The translations under genes and the position numbers were made by a program. The notes beneath the pieces are model-generated. The model was not told the DNA's origin and made no database searches. It saw only the letters and a program-made list of their open reading frames with translations. Of a stretch of DNA of 34,599 bases, positions 27,370 through 34,599 are shown piece after piece. This stretch comes from Comamonadaceae bacterium (GTDB lineage: Bacteria; Pseudomonadota; Gammaproteobacteria; Burkholderiales; Burkholderiaceae_C). Every line of letters begins with the position of its first letter. The first letter of the stretch is position 1. Location: NCBI GenBank assembly GCA_014190675.1, contig BJGT01000022.1:1-34599 (forward strand). Reading direction: 5' to 3'.

Positions 27370-28646
27370 GCATCAAAAAACTCCCTGGCGAGCCCTATCT
27401 GGCCTACCAAAATGGCGAGCTGTGCCTCGAGTCAACCCGCCTGAGCGAGTTGGCGCTAACCCACGGCACGCCACTGTTTGTCTACTCCCAAGCCGCCATG
27501 CTGGGCGCACTGGCCGCCTACCAACGAGGCTTTGCCGGGCGCCAGGTGCAGATCTGCTACGCCATGAAGGCCAACCCGGCGCTGGGGGTCATTGCCTTGT
27601 TCGCGCAGGCTGGTTGCGGCTTTGATGTGGTCTCCGGCGGTGACCTGGACCGGGTGTTGGCGGCCGGCGGTGAGGCTAAAAAAGTTATTTTTTCAGGGGT
27701 TGGCAAAACCCGAAGCGAAATGCGCCAGGCGCTGCAAGCGGGCATTGGCTGCTTCAATGTTGAAAGTGAGGCCGAGCTTGATGTCCTGAGCGAGGTGGCC
27801 TGCGGCCTGGGCCTGCGCGCGCCAGTGAGCATCCGGGTCAATCCCAACGTCGACCCAAAGACCCACCCGTATATTTCTACCGGCCTCAAAGACAACAAGT
27901 TCGGCATTGCCCACGAGCGGGTGCTGCCCACCTATGTGCATGCCGCTGCCCTGCCCGGCATACGGGTGGTGGGCATCGACTGCCACATTGGCTCGCAAAT
28001 CACCCAGGCCGAACCCTATCTTGAGGCCATGGACCGCATGCTCGACCTGGTCGACGCGGTGGAGGCGGCCGGCATCCCGATTGAGCACCTCGATTTTGGT
28101 GGTGGCCTGGGTATTGACTACAACGGCGACACGCCGCCCGATGCCGGCCAGCTGTGGGCTGCGTTGCTGGCCAAACTCGATGCGCGCGGCTTTGGCCAGC
28201 GCCAGCTGATGATTGAACCCGGGCGCTCGCTGGTCGGCAACGCCGGCGTCTGCGTGACCGAGGTGCTTTACCTCAAGCCCGGCGAGCAGAAAAACTTCTG
28301 CATCGTCGACGCCGCCATGAACGACCTGCCGCGCCCGGCCATGTACCAGGCCTACCACCAGATCGTGCCGCTGCAGCCACGTGCTGATGCCACCCAGGTC
28401 TGGGAAGTGGTGGGGCCAATTTGTGAAAGCGGCGACTGGCTAGGCCACGATCGCGCCCTGGCACCGCGCCAGGGCGACCTGCTGGCGGTACTGTCAGCCG
28501 GCGCCTACTGCATGAGCATGGCCAGCAACTACAACTCGCGTGGCCGCGCGCCCGAGGTGCTGGTCGACGGAGCGCAAAGCCACCTGATCCGCCGGCGCGA
28601 AACCATTGCCGAGCAAATGCAGCAGGAGCAACTGCCGGGGCATTGA
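27366..28646 (+). CDS. lysA: Diaminopimelate decarboxylase
   Basis: A 426-residue fold type III PLP enzyme that makes lysine from meso-diaminopimelate. The PLP lysine is in CYAMKANP (Lys68), HIGSQI and GGGLGIDY belong to the barrel, EPGRSLVGNAG binds phosphate, and CESGDWL carries the active-site Cys353 from the second subunit. It overlaps lptM by four bases, so the two are coupled. Confidence 0.97.
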   Translation: MSIKKLPGEPYLAYQNGELCLESTRLSELALTHGTPLFVYSQAAMLGALAAYQRGFAGRQVQICYAMKANPALGVIALFAQAGCGFDVVSGGDLDRVLAAGGEAKKVIFSGVGKTRSEMRQALQAGIGCFNVESEAELDVLSEVACGLGLRAPVSIRVNPNVDPKTHPYISTGLKDNKFGIAHERVLPTYVHAAALPGIRVVGIDCHIGSQITQAEPYLEAMDRMLDLVDAVEAAGIPIEHLDFGGGLGIDYNGDTPPDAGQLWAALLAKLDARGFGQRQLMIEPGRSLVGNAGVCVTEVLYLKPGEQKNFCIVDAAMNDLPRPAMYQAYHQIVPLQPRADATQVWEVVGPICESGDWLGHDRALAPRQGDLLAVLSAGAYCMSMASNYNSRGRAPEVLVDGAQSHLIRRRETIAEQMQQEQLPGH

Positions 28647-28698
28647 TTGAGCCAGCAGCCAGTGCTCCGGCACTGCCGCAGACCACCACCATGAAGCC

Positions 28699-29469
28699 AT
28701 GACCCAAGACCTTTTCCGCCAGGACAGCTACCTCAGCGAGTGCAGCGCCCGCGTCACCGCCATCACACCCCAGGGCATCCTGCTCGAGCGCACAGTCTTC
28801 TACCCGCTAGGCGGTGGCCAAGCTGGGGACGCCGGGGTATTGCAACTCGCCAATGGCCAGCAGATAGCCATCGTCGACACCCGCAAAGGCAAGGCCGAGG
28901 ACGGCAGCTTTAACGGTCAAATTTGCCATGTGCCCGCCCCCGACCTGCTGGAGGCCTTGCTGAACCAGTCCGCCTCTGCGACCCTGCAACTGGCTGTGGG
29001 CGAGCCGGTGATCGCCCGCCTCGACTGGGCGCGGCGGCACCGGCTGATGCGTTTTCACACCAGCACCCATCTGCTCTGCCATCTGGTGCCGCAGCTGGTG
29101 AACGGCTGCTCAATCACGCCGGACTACGCCCGGATGGACTTCAACATGACCGATGCGCTGGACAAAGATGTGCTCACCGGAGGCCTCGCGCGGCTGGTCG
29201 CGGCCGGCCTGCCACTTGTGGTGGGCGAGATCAGCGACACCGAGCTCGACGCCAACCCGACGCTGGTCAAAAGCATGTCGGTGCAGCCGCCGCGCGGCAG
29301 TGGCAGCGTGCGCACCATCCGAATTGGCAACACCGGCACCCTGATCGACCTGCAGCCCTGCGGCGGCACCCATGTGGCCAACACCGCCGAAATCGGCGCT
29401 GTGGTGGTCACCAAAATCGAGAAGAAGTCTGCCAGCACGCGGCGCGTGGTGCTCGGTTTTGCGGCGTGA
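28699..29469 (+). CDS. Alanyl-tRNA editing protein AlaX type
   Basis: A 256-residue free-standing editing protein related to the AlaRS editing domain. The zinc-binding HTSTH (His120, His124) and CGGTH (Cys221, His225) motifs are intact. TVFYPLGGGQAGDAG is the conserved N-terminal element. Such proteins remove Ser or Gly mischarged onto tRNA-Ala. It stands 52 bp after lysA in the same direction and may share its transcript. Confidence 0.92.
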   Translation: MTQDLFRQDSYLSECSARVTAITPQGILLERTVFYPLGGGQAGDAGVLQLANGQQIAIVDTRKGKAEDGSFNGQICHVPAPDLLEALLNQSASATLQLAVGEPVIARLDWARRHRLMRFHTSTHLLCHLVPQLVNGCSITPDYARMDFNMTDALDKDVLTGGLARLVAAGLPLVVGEISDTELDANPTLVKSMSVQPPRGSGSVRTIRIGNTGTLIDLQPCGGTHVANTAEIGAVVVTKIEKKSASTRRVVLGFAA

Positions 29470-29542
29470 GCACCGGGCCGGTGCCTAGCATGACCGGCGG
29501 CATTCAACGACAATGTGGTTTTACGCAATTACTTAAATCATC

Positions 29543-29818
29543 ATGACAGACGCAGTACCTGAACCCACACAACGCCTGAATGTTGACTTGCCTAAGTCGC
29601 AGTATTTCGCATTGAAGTCGTATGCGTTGCACCACGAGACAACGGTGTCGCAACTTGTGCGTGATTCGTTGCGCGGTATTGTGGAGTACGACACCTGGTT
29701 CAAAGCCAAGGTGCAAGCGGCTCAGACTGACCCACGCCCGGCCATAGACACACACGAATGGGACCTCATTCGTGCCCAAAAGCTGGCACAACGTCAGGCG
29801 CTGGCGAACAAAGCATGA
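29543..29818 (+). CDS. Ribbon-helix-helix antitoxin of a ParDE-like pair
   Basis: A 91-residue protein. The N-terminal half, QRLNVDLPKSQYFALKSYAL with TTVSQLVRDSLRGIV, fits a ribbon-helix-helix DNA-binding domain. The C-terminal half (WFKAKVQAAQTD to LAQRQALANKA) is the helical tail that wraps the toxin in such pairs. Overlap with the toxin by ATGA and its order before the toxin are typical. Its DNA is less GC-rich than neighbouring genes, suggesting acquisition. No strong ribosome site is seen. Confidence 0.85.
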   Translation: MTDAVPEPTQRLNVDLPKSQYFALKSYALHHETTVSQLVRDSLRGIVEYDTWFKAKVQAAQTDPRPAIDTHEWDLIRAQKLAQRQALANKA

Positions 29819-30087
29819 GGGTGCTGCGCAAGCCGCAGTATTGGGAGAGCCTTCAAGCCATCGAAAATCACGTCGCCCGTGACAACCCCAGCGCAGCCAT
29901 CGATTTATGGCTCAGCATTGACGACCAAGTCTGCCAGCTTTCTGACCCAAATTTTCCGCGTCGACCTGGCCGCGTCTCAGGCACGCTTGAGCTGGTGGCG
30001 CATCCAAACTACGTCGTAATTTTGGAGCAAACGCTCGATACCGTCACGGTGCTTGATGTGCTGCATACAGCGATGAAATACTCATGA
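29815..30087 (+). CDS. parE: ParE/RelE-superfamily toxin
   Basis: A 90-residue ParE-like toxin. The first helix pair has LQAIENHVARDNPSAAIDLW, and the C-terminal half has RPGRVSGTLELVAHPNYVV and VTVLDVLHTAMKYS, which match the ParE consensus RPGRVxGTRELVxxxNYxxxY…VLxVLHxxxxxP. Two differences stand out: Leu replaces the usual Arg in GTLEL, and the last residue pair is YS. ParE toxins inhibit DNA gyrase, but some family members have other targets. The start overlaps the antitoxin gene (ATGA). Confidence 0.87.
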   Translation: MRVLRKPQYWESLQAIENHVARDNPSAAIDLWLSIDDQVCQLSDPNFPRRPGRVSGTLELVAHPNYVVILEQTLDTVTVLDVLHTAMKYS

Positions 30088-30200
30088 AGCATGACCCAAT
30101 GGGCAAAGCAAAGTGGCCTCAAGTTGACCGCCGCACCCGAAGCAATCGCCGCCGCAGAGGTGGAACTTTGACCGGGCCTGACTACTCCTACACACCATGA
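30084..30200 (+). CDS. Possible 38-residue arginine-rich small ORF
   Basis: An ATG overlapping the parE stop (ATGA) opens a 38-codon frame, MKHDPMGKAKWPQVDRRTRS then NRRRRGGTLTGPDYSYTP. Its TGA at 30198–30200 overlaps the dsbD ATG at 30197, again as ATGA. The gap between toxin and dsbD is therefore filled exactly. The product is strongly basic in its middle (about residues 16–25). I recognise no family. It could be a coupled small protein, a leader peptide for dsbD, or chance. Confidence 0.35.
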   Translation: MKHDPMGKAKWPQVDRRTRSNRRRRGGTLTGPDYSYTP

Positions 30201-32434
30201 TGTCTGTTCGCCCGCTCACGCGCCTGCTTGCGCACTTGCTTGCTATATTTACTGTAGCGGCAACCCTAATCAGCACAAGGGCTGGTGCCCAAAACCATAC
30301 CAGTTCAGTAGTGACCACACCACAAGTGCGCGCCGAGTTGCTGGCCTACGCGCCAGACGGCGTGGGGCCTGGCAAGACGGTCTGGCTTGGGCTGCAGCTG
30401 GCGCACCAGCCGCAGTGGCACACCTACTGGAAGAACTCAGGTGATTCTGGCCTGCCCACCACGCTGCAGTGGACGCTGCCAGCCGGCTTGGCGGCTGGCG
30501 AGATCGCCTGGCCGCTGCCGCACAAGATCCCGATCGGCAACCTGACCAACTATGGTTATGAGGACACGGTGCTGCTGCCGGTGCCACTCACGCTGAGTGC
30601 CGACTTCAAACCGCCGGCGCTGGCGAGCGAAATCGAGATTCGGCTGCAGGCCAACTGGCTGGTCTGCCGACGCGAGTGCATCCCAGAAGAAGGTAGTTTT
30701 GCCCTCAAGCTGCCGCTGCGTGGCTCGACTGCCCTGCATGCGGCGGCCTTCACCGCAGCCATGGCCGCCGCACCACGCCCCTTGATGGGCCCGATCGGCG
30801 GCATCCTGCCCGAGCCTGGCGCCCGGCTGGACGGCCAAAGCCTGGTCTTGACGGTCGCCAGTCTGCCGGCGGCACTGCGCGGTAAGCCACTGGAGTTGTT
30901 CATTGAAACACCCGAGATCATCGAAACTGCAGCTACGCCCTTGCAAACTTGGCAGGGCGCAGTCTGGACCGCCCGTGTGCCGCTGTCGGCGCAGCGCAGC
31001 AGCAGCCCGGAGCGGCTGCCCTGGCTGCTTGTTGCCACGCAGGACGGCAGCCGCGTGGGCTACCAGCTCACTACCTCGGTAGCCGGGTCCTGGCCCGTAG
31101 CCACACCCAAGGCTGCCGCCGCTGCGGCATCCAGCGCCAGCCTGTCGCCCGCGCTGGATGCCGCGCTGCAAGCCAATGCCGCCCGGGTGGCGGCCACCCC
31201 GCAGACCTCACTAAGCCTGTGGGCCGCGTTGGCCGGCGCCCTGCTCGGCGGCCTGCTGCTCAACCTGATGCCCTGTGTGTTCCCGGTGCTGGCCATCAAG
31301 TTGCTGGGATTTGCCAGCCAGGGGCAGAACCGGAGCGCCCAACGCAACAGCGGCCTGGCCTACAGCGCTGGCGTGCTGACCTCTTTTGTCGCCCTGGGCG
31401 CTCTGATGCTGGCGCTGCGAGGCGCCGGCGAGCAATTGGGCTGGGGTTTTCAGCTGCAATCGCCCGCGGTGGTGGCGGCGCTGGCGCTGCTCTTCGCCCT
31501 GCTGGGCTTGAACCTGGCCGGCCTGTTTGAGTTTGGCCAGTTTCTGCCCAGCCGAATAAGCACATTGGAGGCGCGCCACCCAGCGCTCAATTCGGCACTT
31601 TCGGGCCTGCTGGCCGTGGCCGTGGCTTCGCCCTGCACGGCCCCTTTCATGGGCGCCTCGCTGGGCTTGGCGCTGGGCTTGCCAAGCTGGCAGGCCCTGC
31701 TGGTGTTTGCCGCCATGGGCGCGGGCATGGCGCTGCCGTTTTTGGCGGCCAGCCTGTCGCCAGCGCTGGCGCGCAAAATGCCCCGGCCCGGCCCCTGGAT
31801 GAGCACGCTGCGCCAAGCCCTGGCATTCCCGATGTTTGCCACCGTGGTCTGGCTGGTTTGGGTGCTGGGACAGCAAAGCGGTATTGACGGCGCTGCTGCC
31901 TTGCTCGCCCTGCTGCTGGTCGTAAGCCTGCTCCTGTGGGCCCTGGGCCGCAGCGGTGCCGGCCGCGTGAGTTTGGTCTGGCTTGCCACGGCGCTGCTGT
32001 GCGCCATGCTCTGGGCACTGGGGCCGCTGATGCTCAAGAGCCTGCCACCTGCGAGTGTTCTGGCAGAGCGCTCAGGCGCAGCGCAAACCGAGCCTGGGCA
32101 GTGGCAGGCCTGGACGCCGCAGCTCGCCCAACAGACCCTGGCCCAGGGCCGGCCAGTTTTTATTGACTTCACTGCAGCCTGGTGTGTGACCTGCCAGTAC
32201 AACAAACAAACCACTTTGGCAAATGCCCAAGTGCTGGCCGATCTGCAAGCCCGCCAAGTGCTGCTGCTGCGCGCCGACTGGACCCGGCGTGACCCGGCAA
32301 TTACCCAGGCGCTGGTTGAACTTGGGCGCAGCGGGGTGCCGGTTTATGCGCTGTACGCGCCCGGCAAACCGCCACAACTGCTGCCCGAGGTGCTCAGCGT
32401 GGCTGTGTTGAAGGCGGCGCTGGCGGCGCTTTAA
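30197..32434 (+). CDS. dsbD: DsbD/ScsB-type thiol:disulfide interchange protein
   Basis: A 745-residue inner-membrane protein that carries reducing power from cytoplasmic thioredoxin to the periplasm. A signal peptide of about 32 residues precedes a periplasmic domain containing CRREC (Cys157, Cys161), a CxxxC pair as in ScsB-like proteins. About eight membrane segments follow with MPCVFPVL (Cys360) and SPCTAPFMG (Cys480), the DsbD-beta pair. The C-terminal thioredoxin domain has AWCVTCQ (Cys663, Cys666). The ScsB-type first domain differs from classical DsbD-alpha, so copper tolerance or periplasmic isomerase reduction are the likely roles. The start follows the ATG overlapping the small ORF; no good Shine–Dalgarno is seen. 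Confidence 0.93.
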   Translation: MMSVRPLTRLLAHLLAIFTVAATLISTRAGAQNHTSSVVTTPQVRAELLAYAPDGVGPGKTVWLGLQLAHQPQWHTYWKNSGDSGLPTTLQWTLPAGLAAGEIAWPLPHKIPIGNLTNYGYEDTVLLPVPLTLSADFKPPALASEIEIRLQANWLVCRRECIPEEGSFALKLPLRGSTALHAAAFTAAMAAAPRPLMGPIGGILPEPGARLDGQSLVLTVASLPAALRGKPLELFIETPEIIETAATPLQTWQGAVWTARVPLSAQRSSSPERLPWLLVATQDGSRVGYQLTTSVAGSWPVATPKAAAAAASSASLSPALDAALQANAARVAATPQTSLSLWAALAGALLGGLLLNLMPCVFPVLAIKLLGFASQGQNRSAQRNSGLAYSAGVLTSFVALGALMLALRGAGEQLGWGFQLQSPAVVAALALLFALLGLNLAGLFEFGQFLPSRISTLEARHPALNSALSGLLAVAVASPCTAPFMGASLGLALGLPSWQALLVFAAMGAGMALPFLAASLSPALARKMPRPGPWMSTLRQALAFPMFATVVWLVWVLGQQSGIDGAAALLALLLVVSLLLWALGRSGAGRVSLVWLATALLCAMLWALGPLMLKSLPPASVLAERSGAAQTEPGQWQAWTPQLAQQTLAQGRPVFIDFTAAWCVTCQYNKQTTLANAQVLADLQARQVLLLRADWTRRDPAITQALVELGRSGVPVYALYAPGKPPQLLPEVLSVAVLKAALAAL

Positions 32435-32453
32435 CCGATGGCTGGGTTGACGG

Positions 32454-32951
32454 TCAAGGGGCGGCCAGGCCCGCATGAACCAACATCCATTCTGCGCTGT
32501 CGTTCCACACGTCCATCTGCGTGATCAAGCCGTTTGTCACCACATAGCGGTCGACATAACGGTTGCCTTCAAAGGACCTGCCATCGGGCCACTCGCCATA
32601 CAAGCTGCCAATGCTGTACACCACGGTTTCGCTGCGCTGTAGCTCTTCAGGGCTGGCAAGCACCACATCGGTGCGCTCGATGCGTTTTTTCACCCATTTG
32701 TAGCGTCCCGCGTTGAATTTGGTGCATTCGGCGGGCTCCCGCATCGCCCGCTTGCCGGTAAAAACAATGCGCATGCCAGGCGCTGTGTAGCGGCTGGCAG
32801 ACACCGGGTCGGGCAACATGATGAGCCGCAAGAACTCATTGACCACCTCTGCTGCCGGGCTTGATGCAGCCGGCATGGCTGGTGGTGCTGATGTGGCCGA
32901 GGCCAGAGGGGCAGGGTTCAAAGGCGTTCTCCGCAGAATGTCGGTCGACAA
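32454..32951 (-). CDS. NTF2/SnoaL-like domain protein
   Basis: A protein of up to 165 residues. Residues from about 33 (AAEVVNEFLRLIMLPDP) onwards look like an NTF2/SnoaL-like alpha+beta barrel, with YKWVKKRIERTDVVLAS, SIGSLYGEWPDGRSFEG and NRYVDRYVVTNGLITQMDVWND. The last motif is the typical strand pair of polyketide-cyclase-like or ketosteroid-isomerase-like proteins. Its first 30 residues are low-complexity Ala/Pro/Ser, and the outermost start is TTG; an ATG at 32876 is a shorter alternative. It lies 12 bp after the Bug gene, so it may share its ligand pathway. Substrate unknown. Confidence 0.75.
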   Translation of the reverse strand: MSTDILRRTPLNPAPLASATSAPPAMPAASSPAAEVVNEFLRLIMLPDPVSASRYTAPGMRIVFTGKRAMREPAECTKFNAGRYKWVKKRIERTDVVLASPEELQRSETVVYSIGSLYGEWPDGRSFEGNRYVDRYVVTNGLITQMDVWNDSAEWMLVHAGLAAP

Positions 32952-32963
32952 ACAATCTGCGAA

Positions 32964-33950
32964 TTATGTGATGACTTCCACATTGGCCAGCTTGGCCACA
33001 CTGCGCCAGGTCTCGATTTGTGCGTTGATGATCTGCACAAAATCGCCTCCTAGCACCGGCGTCTTGCGCGGCAGGGTTTGCAGCTCTTCGAGCCTGGCCA
33101 GCACATCGGGCTTGGCAAGAATCTCGGGTATCAAGGTGCTCAGGCGCTGCACGATGGGAGCCGGCAGGCCCTTGGGCGCAGAAAGCCCCAGCCACTGCGA
33201 GCCGGTCAGCTTGGGAAAGCCAAGCTCGGCGAAAGTGGGAATATTGGGCAGGGCTGGCAACCGGCTGGGTGTCGACACGGCCAGTGCCCGCAGCGAGCCG
33301 GCCTTGAGTTGGGCCACATTGGTGGTAACTGGGTCAAGCAGGCTGTCAATCTGCCCACCCAAGAGGTCATTCATGGCGGGCGCACTGCCCTGGTAGGGAA
33401 TGTGGTCGTGCTGCGGCGCGCGCCCCTCGATCTTGAGCAACTCGCCAAACAGATGGTTGGCCGACCCAATGCCAGAAGAGCCATAGCGCACCGGCTTGGT
33501 TTTGGCAGCAGTGATGTATTGCTCAAGGGTCTGGAAAGGCGATTGGCCCCGCACCAACAGGGTCATTGGCGCTTCGACCAGCATGCCCATGTGAGCGAAA
33601 TCATTGACCGGATCAAACGGCATGCTGCGCCGCGTGGCGGTGGCATACACATGCACCGAGGCATGGCTCACCAACAGGGTGTAGCCATCAGCGACCTGCT
33701 TCGACACATACTCTGTGCCCACCAGACCGCCGGCTCCAGCCCGGTTTTCAACCACCACGGTTTGCCCAAGCGCCTGCGACAAGTGCGGCGCAATCATGCG
33801 CGAGACCGTATCCACCAAGCCGCCGGGCGGGAACTGCGCCACCAGCCTGACCGGGCCACGTGTTGGCCAGGCCGCGCTTTGGGCTCTGACCAGAGCCGGG
33901 GTGGCGACCAGGGATGCAGCGGCGCCAAGCAATAGATCACGACGTTTCAT
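32964..33950 (-). CDS. Bug family (TctC-like) periplasmic solute-binding protein
   Basis: A 328-residue exported binding protein of the Bug/TctC family, greatly expanded in Burkholderiales. MKRRDLLLGAAASLVATPALVRA is split here as a twin-arginine-like start (KRRDLLLG) and a hydrophobic segment ending in VRA. Family hallmarks are VRLVAQFPPGGLVDTVSR, VVVENRAGAGGLVGTEYV and ALAVSTPSRLPALPNIPTF. No TctA or TctB membrane genes accompany it, so it is an orphan receptor. A good AGGAG site lies just upstream of the ATG. Confidence 0.94.
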   Translation of the reverse strand: MKRRDLLLGAAASLVATPALVRAQSAAWPTRGPVRLVAQFPPGGLVDTVSRMIAPHLSQALGQTVVVENRAGAGGLVGTEYVSKQVADGYTLLVSHASVHVYATATRRSMPFDPVNDFAHMGMLVEAPMTLLVRGQSPFQTLEQYITAAKTKPVRYGSSGIGSANHLFGELLKIEGRAPQHDHIPYQGSAPAMNDLLGGQIDSLLDPVTTNVAQLKAGSLRALAVSTPSRLPALPNIPTFAELGFPKLTGSQWLGLSAPKGLPAPIVQRLSTLIPEILAKPDVLARLEELQTLPRKTPVLGGDFVQIINAQIETWRSVAKLANVEVIT

Positions 33951-34074
33951 GAAGACTCCTGAATAAAGGCCACCACGATGGAGCAGCCAAGGGTTTTAAA
34001 AAGCCCCGACAAGTTGCGGGAGCAGAGGCACTAGCAAACTGTGTGCCGCCGAGCCCGTTCGTGGTTTCCGCGTT

Positions 34075-34410
34075 TCAAGCGCTGGGGCAGCGGGGCGCAC
34101 TGGTGCGAGCGACTGCTTCCGGAAAACCGCCACCTGCCAGGCGCGCAGTCAGCTCGGTTGCACGCTGGACCTCATCCAGCGTCACCGGCCCTTGCAGGCC
34201 ATTGATGAAACCCGCGGGGCCCCTCTTGGCGGCACTCAGTACAGCGGTGTCGTTCAGGGTCAGCTAACGGCGTGTTTCCGCGCCTGCAGCGAGCGGACCG
34301 AGAGACCGCACCAGAGCGCTCTTGCCGCTTTGGCAAGCCCCATTGACGAGAACGACCGGGGTGTCGGACAGCGCGTCGACCAGCAGCGGAGCCAGATGTA
34401 ACAACCTGGT
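34075..34410 (-). pseudogene. Decayed AAA/DUF4143-type ATPase fragment
   Basis: The minus strand reads LLHLAPLLVDALSDTPVVLV, then NGACQSGKSALV, a Walker A region of the AAA_14/DUF4143 family, and on to AETRR. An in-frame TAG (34264–34266) replaces the residue before LTLNDTAVLSAAKRGPAGF and INGLQGPVTLDEVQRATEL, the normal continuation. After that, near 34150, it jumps to TARLAGGGFPEAVARTSAP, a segment found about 90 residues further on in intact relatives. An early stop and an internal deletion make this a dead gene. About 112 codons remain of an expected 390 or so. Confidence 0.75.
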
Positions 34411-34599
34411 GCAGCGTGAACCATTTGAATCTGAGCAAGCCCCCGTGCTTGCGGCCAATGACTTAAGTGCATTTCCTTTTTATGGTCTGGCGCGTGGGTT
34501 TTTGTCAGGCAAATACCGCCCTGGGTTAAAAATTGACTCAGTTCGAGCCGAAGGCGTTGCTGAATTTTATTCAGATCAAAACTGGAAAATCATTGAGAC
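34400..34599 (+). pseudogene. Aldo/keto reductase fragment, 5'-truncated, runs off the window
   Basis: In the plus frame from about 34400 the reading is NNLVQREPFESEQAPVLAAN, then DLSAFPFYGLARGFLSGKYR, then PGLKIDSVRAEGVAEF and NWKIIE at the window end. This matches the last third of an aldo/keto reductase (YNLVQRE…IPYxPLAxGFLTGKYR). The first 190 or so residues are missing, because upstream DNA is the antisense ATPase remnant. It is therefore probably not functional, but the rest of the gene lies outside the window. Its base composition is less GC-rich than the core. Confidence 0.72.

Noticed and set aside
33985-34015. AT-rich inverted patch GGGTTTTAAAAAGCCCC upstream of the Bug gene
   Set aside because: Could be a terminator or promoter element, but the symmetry is imperfect and no gene obviously ends there, so I do not call it.
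34043-34267. 74-codon plus-strand frame near the right end
   Set aside because: It is antisense to the ATPase remnant, which has clear family motifs; the plus-strand product has none.
1-34599. CRISPR arrays, tRNA or rRNA genes, riboswitches, prophage genes
   Set aside because: I saw no regularly spaced repeats, no tRNA or rRNA-like segments, no recognised riboswitch consensus and no phage structural genes; nearly all DNA is accounted for by protein-coding genes.

Overview
The window reads as chromosomal DNA of a high-GC betaproteobacterium, most likely Burkholderiales and plausibly Comamonadaceae. The evidence is the gene order mla–ABC exporter–ibaG–murA–hisG, the chain pilMNOPQ–aroK–aroB–dgt, a Bug-type solute-binding protein, and dense codon-biased packing that throws up long antisense shadow frames. 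Taxonomy is inferred from gene families and order only.

Layout. Positions 1–7239 (minus strand) hold one long gene chain read mlaF-mlaE-mlaD-mlaA-mlaC-mlaB, then an ABC-2 exporter pair, ibaG, murA and the start of hisG. It joins outer-membrane lipid asymmetry to peptidoglycan precursor synthesis and histidine synthesis. Positions 7368–13734 (minus) encode both glutamate synthase subunits, gltB then gltD. Positions 13801–14686 are a compact REP-associated tyrosine transposase (RAYT) unit with a perfect 26-bp terminal inverted repeat. It lies just upstream of gltB and supplies the 3' end of the neighbouring methyltransferase gene. Positions 14658–24223 (minus) carry the type IV pilus assembly genes pilM-N-O-P-Q, then aroK, aroB, dgt, a DUF1415 gene and the methyltransferase. 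Divergently, mrcA (PBP1a) starts at 24427. cyaY (minus) and lptM-lysA (plus) follow, with only 12 bp between the cyaY and lptM start codons. From 28699 the plus strand has an alanyl-tRNA editing protein, a ParDE-like toxin–antitoxin pair, a possible 38-codon arginine-rich ORF, and a DsbD/ScsB-type thiol-disulfide transporter. The minus strand then has an NTF2-like protein behind an orphan Bug receptor.

The right edge (34075–34599) is a scrapyard. A decayed AAA/DUF4143 ATPase, with an in-frame stop and an internal deletion, abuts a 5'-truncated aldo/keto reductase fragment that runs off the window.

Most of the region is conserved housekeeping DNA. I did not find a clear new defence or biosynthetic system. 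The best unusual signals are small: the RAYT unit recoding a neighbour's C-terminus, a 17-bp tandem duplication at the pilO/pilP junction that creates a six-codon mini-ORF, a gap-filling small ORF between the toxin and dsbD, a perfect 20-bp palindrome two bases from a start codon, competing hairpins between pilQ and aroK, and the truncated-gene junction at the right end. Eleven gene junctions here are four-base ATGA overlaps, counting both ends of the unproven small ORF, so translational coupling is pervasive.
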